Source: JACPPO01 sp965262505
GTDB taxonomy: Bacteria; Acidobacteriota; Vicinamibacteria; Vicinamibacterales; UBA2999
Reading direction: 5' to 3'
NCBI GenBank assembly: GCA_965262505.1
Contig: CBDHFM010000030.1
Location: forward strand, 1,922,001-1,986,000
DNA: 64,000 nt
In this document: positions 59,967 to 64,000 of the stretch, one piece after another
How the letters are laid out: every line of letters starts with the position of its first letter
Numbering within the stretch: position 1 is the first letter of the stretch
Position numbers and translations under genes: made by a program
The notes under the pieces: model-generated
The model's database searches: none
Seen by the model: the letters and a program-made list of their open reading frames with translations, nothing else
What the model was told of the DNA's origin: nothing

Positions 59967-60872
59967 TCAGTCTCCCGCCTGTCCGCGCGCCGGCGTTCCG
60001 CGCATCGTCACGTCCGATCGGCTCGAGGTCACCTCGGTCTGCTCCGGTGGAATCAGCGACTCCGGCCGGCTGTACACGACCTTGTACTGCGACGACAGTT
60101 GCCGCGCGAGCTTCCGAAGTGCCTGTACCACACCGCTCTCGGTCAGCAGCGTCACGTACTGGCCGCCGGTTTCGCGCGTGCCCGCATCGAGCACGACGGC
60201 CCGCTCGCGAGCGGGAACGGTGTCGTAATCCACCACGCCGATCACGAGTGCGTGCAACAAGACACCCGCCTGCTGCAAGGCGTCAACGACATCCAGTCCA
60301 TAGCGGTTCGTAAATTCAACGCCTGTCGTGATGACCGGCACGACCACCGCCCGCGTGGCTTCACGCTGCCGCAAGCCGGCCGACACCTCGATCAGCGCGT
60401 CCAGCAGTGTCATGCCGCTGGAGCTCATCGCGAAGAGGCGGTTGATGCCCTCTTCGAGCCGCACCCGGTTCGACGTGTAATTGACGAAAACGGTCGGGCG
60501 ATCGGCCAGCGCGATCAGCGCGATCTGGTGCTCGCCGGCCATCGCGCTGACGAAGTCTTCCAGCCCGCTGCGCAGTGGCCCGATGGCGCGCTCCGCCGCG
60601 GCGCTGTTGTCGACCAGCAGGGCGATGTCCATGGGTTCGTTGGCGCGCGAGACCCGCAGCACCTCGCGGCGCCGGCCGTCCTCGGTGATCACGAAGTCGG
60701 TCGGATCGAGACCATTGACCGGCTCCCCTCCCGAATAGAGGGCGCTGACGAAGAGAGTCCGTTCGCGCGCACCCGCCTGCGCGTGGATTTCACGGTCAGA
60801 GCCAACCACCAGCGAGAACGTGGCCGCGAAAGCCGATATCAGCGCCAGTCGAACCGGAAACACTATGCGCAC
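59967..60872 (-). CDS. Second VWFA-related exported protein with degenerate MIDAS
   Basis: 301 residues if started at GTG 60872 (VRIVFPVRLALISAFAATFS, signal peptide to IHAQA). FVITEDGRRREVLRVSRANE and MDIALLVDNSAAAERAIGPL correspond to the same layout as the downstream gene. Here the metal site DxSxS reads DNSAA, lacking the second serine, so metal-dependent binding may be weakened. SSQYKVVYSRPESL is near the end. It lies 1 bp from its paralogue and was probably formed by duplication. Confidence 0.85.
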   Translation of the reverse strand: MRIVFPVRLALISAFAATFSLVVGSDREIHAQAGARERTLFVSALYSGGEPVNGLDPTDFVITEDGRRREVLRVSRANEPMDIALLVDNSAAAERAIGPLRSGLEDFVSAMAGEHQIALIALADRPTVFVNYTSNRVRLEEGINRLFAMSSSGMTLLDALIEVSAGLRQREATRAVVVPVITTGVEFTNRYGLDVVDALQQAGVLLHALVIGVVDYDTVPARERAVVLDAGTRETGGQYVTLLTESGVVQALRKLARQLSSQYKVVYSRPESLIPPEQTEVTSSRSDVTMRGTPARGQAGD

Positions 60873-61011
60873 AATCCTCCAAGAGGCTGGATTCGGAACC
60901 TTCGACGCCCAAGGGTAGGGGGTAAAGAGGGAGTATAGTCCCCGGCGCGTTGCCACTGTCAATGTGCGTCTGCTAGGATTAAGTGTTTGTCTGGGTTCAG
61001 GAGGAACCGCC
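60873..61011. promoter_or_regulatory. Divergent promoter region between VWA/heme and Fo genes
   Basis: About 140 bp serve both the long minus-strand VWA-heme run and the plus-strand ATP synthase genes. AGGAGG at 61000-61005 is the strong ribosome-binding site for the leader frame at 61012. Confidence 0.45.
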
Positions 61012-61053
61012 GTGCAGCCGTTCGCGGCGGGTTCGTTTCCGCCCGCAGTTTGA
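61012..61053 (+). other. 13-codon leader frame coupled to atpI
   Basis: GTG 61012 lies 7 nt after a consensus AGGAGG and encodes VQPFAAGSFPPAV before TGA at 61051. That stop overlaps the proposed TTG start of atpI (TTGA at 61050-61053). A translated leader that delivers ribosomes to a weak start is a reasonable reading. A frameshift in the true N-terminus is the alternative. Confidence 0.4.
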
Positions 61054-61256
61054 GGGCGCTGCAGGCGAGCCTCATTAGTTCGGGGCCGGCGGCTGCGGTC
61101 AGCTACACGTTAATCGGCGCGATCATCCTGCTCGGAGGCATCGGGTACGCGGTCGACGAGTGGCTCAGCACCTCTCCGTGGGGCCTGTTCGGGGGGCTGA
61201 TTCTCGGGCTCATCGTCGGCTTCTACGGGCTGGCCAGGACGCTCTGGCGGCCATGA
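61050..61256 (+). CDS. atpI: AtpI/AtpZ-type ATP synthase accessory membrane protein
   Basis: 68 residues from TTG 61050; a longer in-frame TTG at 60987 would add a non-homologous arginine-rich stretch. Two helices, AAAVSYTLIGAIILLGGIGY and LFGGLILGLIVGFYGLARTL, with DEWLSTSPW between, match AtpZ/AtpI proteins that help c-ring assembly or Mg2+ supply. The stop overlaps the next gene's ATG. Confidence 0.78.
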   Translation: MRALQASLISSGPAAAVSYTLIGAIILLGGIGYAVDEWLSTSPWGLFGGLILGLIVGFYGLARTLWRP

Positions 61257-61657
61257 AGCCTGTCTGGTGGATGGTGGGGTCTGGGGTCTTGTCCTGGCTG
61301 GCGGCGGCCGCCGTGCCGGGGGTCGAGAGCGACATAGAAATCCTGCTCGGCATGATTGCCCCGCTGGCCGGGGCTGTTGCCACCTGGGTGCTGGTGGTGC
61401 GCACGTACCCGACCCGCCCGGAACGGCTCACGCCGCTCATGGTGGCAGCCTTCGGCGGCAAGATCGTGTTCTTCGGGGCGTACGTGACGGTGATGCTGGG
61501 CGTGCTTTCGCTCCGGCCGCTGCCGTTCGTTGTCAGCTTCACGACGTATTTCATTGCGCTACACTTCTTCGAGGCGCTCTGTCTCCGGCGCCTGTTTGCG
61601 GGCACGTCGCCCGCCGGCGCAGCAGGCGGCGATAGGCAGGCGATAGATAGTAGATAA
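61253..61657 (+). CDS. Four-helix membrane protein of the ATP synthase operon (AtpI/AtpR-like)
   Basis: 134 residues. Four hydrophobic segments start MKPVWWMVGSGVLSWLAAAA, and RPERLTPLMVAAFGGKIVFF sits in the middle. Its size and position between atpZ-type and atpB genes match the AtpI/AtpR-like proteins found there in many phyla. It is coupled to the previous gene by ATGA. Confidence 0.65.
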   Translation: MKPVWWMVGSGVLSWLAAAAVPGVESDIEILLGMIAPLAGAVATWVLVVRTYPTRPERLTPLMVAAFGGKIVFFGAYVTVMLGVLSLRPLPFVVSFTTYFIALHFFEALCLRRLFAGTSPAGAAGGDRQAIDSR

Positions 61658-61660
61658 CGG

Positions 61661-62590
61661 ATGCAGATCGAAACGCAGGTTCAGGAGGCCGCGGCTGAGG
61701 CCGCATCCGAGGGATTCAATGCCGGCGAGGTGATCATCGAGCACGTGGCGAACACCGGGCTCGATCATCCGCTGATACATCTACCCACAGTCGCGGGCAT
61801 CGACTTTTCGGTGACCAAGCACGTGTTCATGCTGTGGGTCGTGGCTGCGCTGGTCTTCCTCGTCATCACGATGACCATACGGCGGTACCTGAAGCAGGAC
61901 CGGCTGGTACCCTCCGGTTTCATGAACGCCCTCGAGTGGATTGTCGAGTACCTTCGCGACTCGGTCGTGCGGCCGAGCATGGGCGACAAGTGGGCGCACA
62001 CCTGGACGCCGTTGATCCTGACGCTGTTTGTCTTCATCCTCTGCGCGAATGCGATCGGCATGGTTCCGATCTTCGAGGTGATGAGCCTGGTCGATCACTG
62101 GGTGCTGCACTCGAGCGAGGAATCGTTCTTCAACGGTCTGCTCCATGGCGGCTCCACGGCAACCGCCAACTTCAACGTCACGGCGGCGCTCGCGACGATC
62201 AGCTTTGTCGCGATCATCGTGGCCGGCTCGAGGGCCCACGGCTTTATTCAGCACTGGAAGAATCTGGCGCCGCCCGGCTCACCGGCGCTCGCGATCATTC
62301 TGGTCCCAATCGAGATACTCGGGATGCTCGTACGGCCGTTCGCGCTGACGATGCGACTCGCCGCGAACATGACAGGAGGCCACATCGCGATCCTGACCAT
62401 TCTGTCGTTCGTGTTCATCTTCACGGACATGGCCGGGCCGACGGTCGGGATGGGCATCGGCCTGGCCTTCTCGGTCCCGCTCGCCGTGGGGATCTCGGCG
62501 CTCGAGCTAATCGTGATTCTGGTCCAGGCGTACGTATTCACACTGTTGTCGGCCGTGTTCATTGGCATGGCCATTCACGCGCACCACTAG
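61661..62590 (+). CDS. atpB: ATP synthase Fo subunit a
   Basis: 309 residues. A longer than usual N-terminal extension (about 40 residues before the first helix) precedes five to six helices. The essential arginine is in PFALTMRLAANMTGGHIAIL. ELIVILVQAYVFTLLSAVFI is the conserved last helix. It forms the proton path with the c-ring. The periplasmic loop between helices 2 and 3 (HWVLHSSEESFFNGLLHGGS) is expanded. Confidence 0.94.
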   Translation: MQIETQVQEAAAEAASEGFNAGEVIIEHVANTGLDHPLIHLPTVAGIDFSVTKHVFMLWVVAALVFLVITMTIRRYLKQDRLVPSGFMNALEWIVEYLRDSVVRPSMGDKWAHTWTPLILTLFVFILCANAIGMVPIFEVMSLVDHWVLHSSEESFFNGLLHGGSTATANFNVTAALATISFVAIIVAGSRAHGFIQHWKNLAPPGSPALAIILVPIEILGMLVRPFALTMRLAANMTGGHIAILTILSFVFIFTDMAGPTVGMGIGLAFSVPLAVGISALELIVILVQAYVFTLLSAVFIGMAIHAHH

Positions 62591-62661
62591 CTGTGCTTGC
62601 ATCCCCCAGGAATGCTGTTGACTGCTGGCGTGCAAGCCCGACTCTACGGAGGAAATGACGA

Positions 62662-62892
62662 ATGGAAGGTTTTGCGTTTGCATATTTGGGTGCCGGGATC
62701 GGCATGGGTCTGGCCGTCGTCGGCGCAGGACTGGGTATCGGGAGGTTGGCGGCCGGGCTCGGCGAAGGCCTCGCCCGCCAGCCGAGCGCCGCGGCCCAGA
62801 TCGTCGGCGCGGTGAACTTGCCGCTTTTCTTGCTTGAAGGCGTCGCGATCCTGGCGCTGGTGTTCTGCCTGCTGATCGTGCTGTTGAAGTAG
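62662..62892 (+). CDS. atpE: ATP synthase Fo subunit c
   Basis: 76 residues with two helices. The loop GEGLARQPSAAAQI has the conserved R-Q-P. The ion-carrying glutamate is in VNLPLFLLEGVAILALVFCL. ACGGAGG lies upstream. Confidence 0.94.
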   Translation: MEGFAFAYLGAGIGMGLAVVGAGLGIGRLAAGLGEGLARQPSAAAQIVGAVNLPLFLLEGVAILALVFCLLIVLLK

Positions 62893-62896
62893 GGTC

Positions 62897-63403
62897 ATGG
62901 ATAACCCGCTGGTCCAGCCCGATCCCGGGCTGTTCATCTGGACGATCCTGACGTTCCTCGTCCTGGTGGCACTGCTCGCGCGCTTCGCGTGGCGACCGCT
63001 GCTGCAGGCGCTGGAGCGCCGGCAGAAGGCGATTGCAAAGTCGCTCGAGGACGCGCAGCACGCCAAGCAGGAACTGGAGCGCCTGAATCGTGAATCCGCG
63101 CAGATCATGCGGCAGGCGCGCGTCGAGGCCGAAGCCATTGTCTCCAGGAGCCGCTCCGACGCGGAGGTGCTCCGGGAAGAGCTGAAGCAGAAGTCGCGGA
63201 CGGAGGCAGCGGCGATCGTGAAGAACGCGGAGCGGCAGATTCAGTTCGAGACGGCGCGCGCCGTCCAGCAGATCCGCAGCGAGGCGATCGATCTGTCTGT
63301 CGCCATCGCCTCGAAAATCCTGCGGCGCCAGGTGTCGAAGGAAGACCACGAAGGGTTGGTCGAGGAGACGCTCAAAGAGGTGGAAACCAGCCGCCACGTG
63401 TGA
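62897..63403 (+). CDS. atpF: ATP synthase Fo subunit b
   Basis: 168 residues. The N-terminal helix is PGLFIWTILTFLVLVALLAR, then FAWRPLLQALERRQKAIAKS leads into a long charged coiled coil to residue 165. It is the peripheral stalk. It begins 4 bp after atpE. No delta, alpha, gamma, beta or epsilon gene follows. Confidence 0.93.
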   Translation: MDNPLVQPDPGLFIWTILTFLVLVALLARFAWRPLLQALERRQKAIAKSLEDAQHAKQELERLNRESAQIMRQARVEAEAIVSRSRSDAEVLREELKQKSRTEAAAIVKNAERQIQFETARAVQQIRSEAIDLSVAIASKILRRQVSKEDHEGLVEETLKEVETSRHV

Positions 63404-63928
63404 CGAACCGGCCTGAGCAAAGCCGGCTGAACTGGTGAGTCGATGTTGCGGCAGCGTGCCGCCGCTACCCTGCCCTCGTCCGGCGTCCGGCTCCGCCCGG
63501 CGGGAAATCGGCCGCCGCTCGAACTCTTCCGCCCCCACCGCGAGTAGTGCCTGCTTCGAGCGCCTGCCAGCGCGGCATACACCGGCAGGAGTCATTCACT
63601 CGTCACGGATCGCGCAGACCGAACTCGCGGTGAGGAATCACTCCGGCCGATTTCCGGCTTCGCGGCGACACGCCGCGCTCCGAACGGCCGCCAGGCGAGG
63701 GCAGGCCAGCAACGAGCGCGAATATGTAGTCGCCGCGAGCGGCCTCACGGTTTTTCTTCGTAGAGAGCTTGCTGCATTTTCGATGGACGTCGGCACGACG
63801 CTCTCGCTATATTTCGGAAGGTCCTGTCCCGCTACAAGAGCGCCAGTCTCGGCTCTCGGCAGACATCCGGATCACGCGGGCGCCTCAGGGCTGTGAATTG
63901 TTCAGGTCTCGACGGCCAAGGAACCTTT
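63404..63928. other. Intergenic region after atpF
   Basis: About 525 bp without a recognisable gene. CCGGC and GCCGG at 63407-63425 can form a small hairpin just after atpF, a weak terminator candidate. A moderately AT-rich patch at 63745-63830 could hold the promoter of the next gene. Confidence 0.4.
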
Positions 63929-64000
63929 GTGGACACTTCCGCTATCAGCTATCGCGTCGCCGACTTCCTCAAGAAGCATCCGCCCTTTCAGACCATGGAG
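63929..64000 (+). CDS. Start of a cyclic-nucleotide/CBS-domain (DUF294-type) protein, cut by the window edge
   Basis: GTG 63929, with AAGGA 7 nt upstream, encodes VDTSAISYRVADFLKKHPPF followed by QTME. R-V-A-D-F-L-x-x-HPPF is the common opening of signal-transduction proteins combining a cNMP-binding domain, CBS pairs and a DUF294 nucleotidyltransferase. Only 24 residues are visible, so this is tentative. Confidence 0.5.
   Translation, partial: MDTSAISYRVADFLKKHPPFQTME

Noticed and set aside
63435..63896. 153-codon frame after atpF
   Set aside because: Arg/Ser-rich composition, no ribosome-binding site and no recognisable motif; treated as non-coding.

Overview
The window is high-GC bacterial chromosome. 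I infer an Acidobacteriota member, probably Vicinamibacteria-like. The grounds are two adjacent exported von Willebrand-A proteins of the type typical of that phylum, a diderm gene set (TolC-type channel, porin, RseP, bactofilin) and the overall gene style. No rRNA, tRNA or CRISPR array was seen, so the placement rests on protein character alone.

Layout. 1-2.4 kb: a type IV pilus/type II secretion ATPase gene (pilB-like, running off the left edge) is split at codon 5 by an intact-looking IS630 element, behind an outer-membrane barrel gene. 2.6-6.5 kb: membrane-fusion adaptor plus two MacB-type permeases, with no ATPase beside them. 6.5-13.6 kb: a nitrogen block of glnK, amt, glnB, glnD, a porin and a second amt. 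14.1-16.2 kb: a divergent EF-G-like GTPase. 16.2-41 kb: an accessory island packed with insertion sequences. It holds three full copies of one IS5/IS903-like element, at least five fragments, two short derivatives, and IS630, IS1182, IS3, IS256 and ISAzo13 sequences. Single passengers sit between them: an alanine/Na+ symporter, a zinc protease, two methyltransferases, a three-HTH regulator and its decayed paralogue, a HigBA-type toxin-antitoxin pair, a glycosyltransferase, a NucS-like nuclease, a SelW-like selenoprotein, a DCC thiol protein, asparagine synthetase and bactofilin. 41-64 kb: housekeeping DNA. This covers two glycosyltransferases, a TolC-type channel, pyrE, truA, uppS-cdsA-dxr-rseP, a second IS3, the heme operon (ccsA-hemA-hemC-cobA/hemD-hemB, then hemL), two VWA proteins, and the Fo part of ATP synthase (atpI, 4-TM protein, a, c, b) without F1 genes.

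How the genes fit together. GlnD is expected to uridylylate the two nearly identical P-II proteins, which gate the two ammonium channels. The heme operon encodes the C5 route from glutamyl-tRNA to uroporphyrinogen III. uppS-cdsA-dxr-rseP supplies isoprenoid carrier and phospholipid precursors plus envelope proteolysis.

Most notable observations: (1) a 74-codon SelW/Rdx gene with an in-frame UGA in a CxxU motif (31614-31838, minus), which standard gene calling would miss; (2) a 119-bp inverted-repeat element present twice in opposite orientation on either side of asnB; (3) miniature elements built from ends of the IS5/IS903-like element; (4) a pilB-like gene whose pre-insertion sequence can be rebuilt exactly; (5) a regulator with three DNA-binding-type motifs, found twice (once decayed), each time convergent with a methyltransferase gene.
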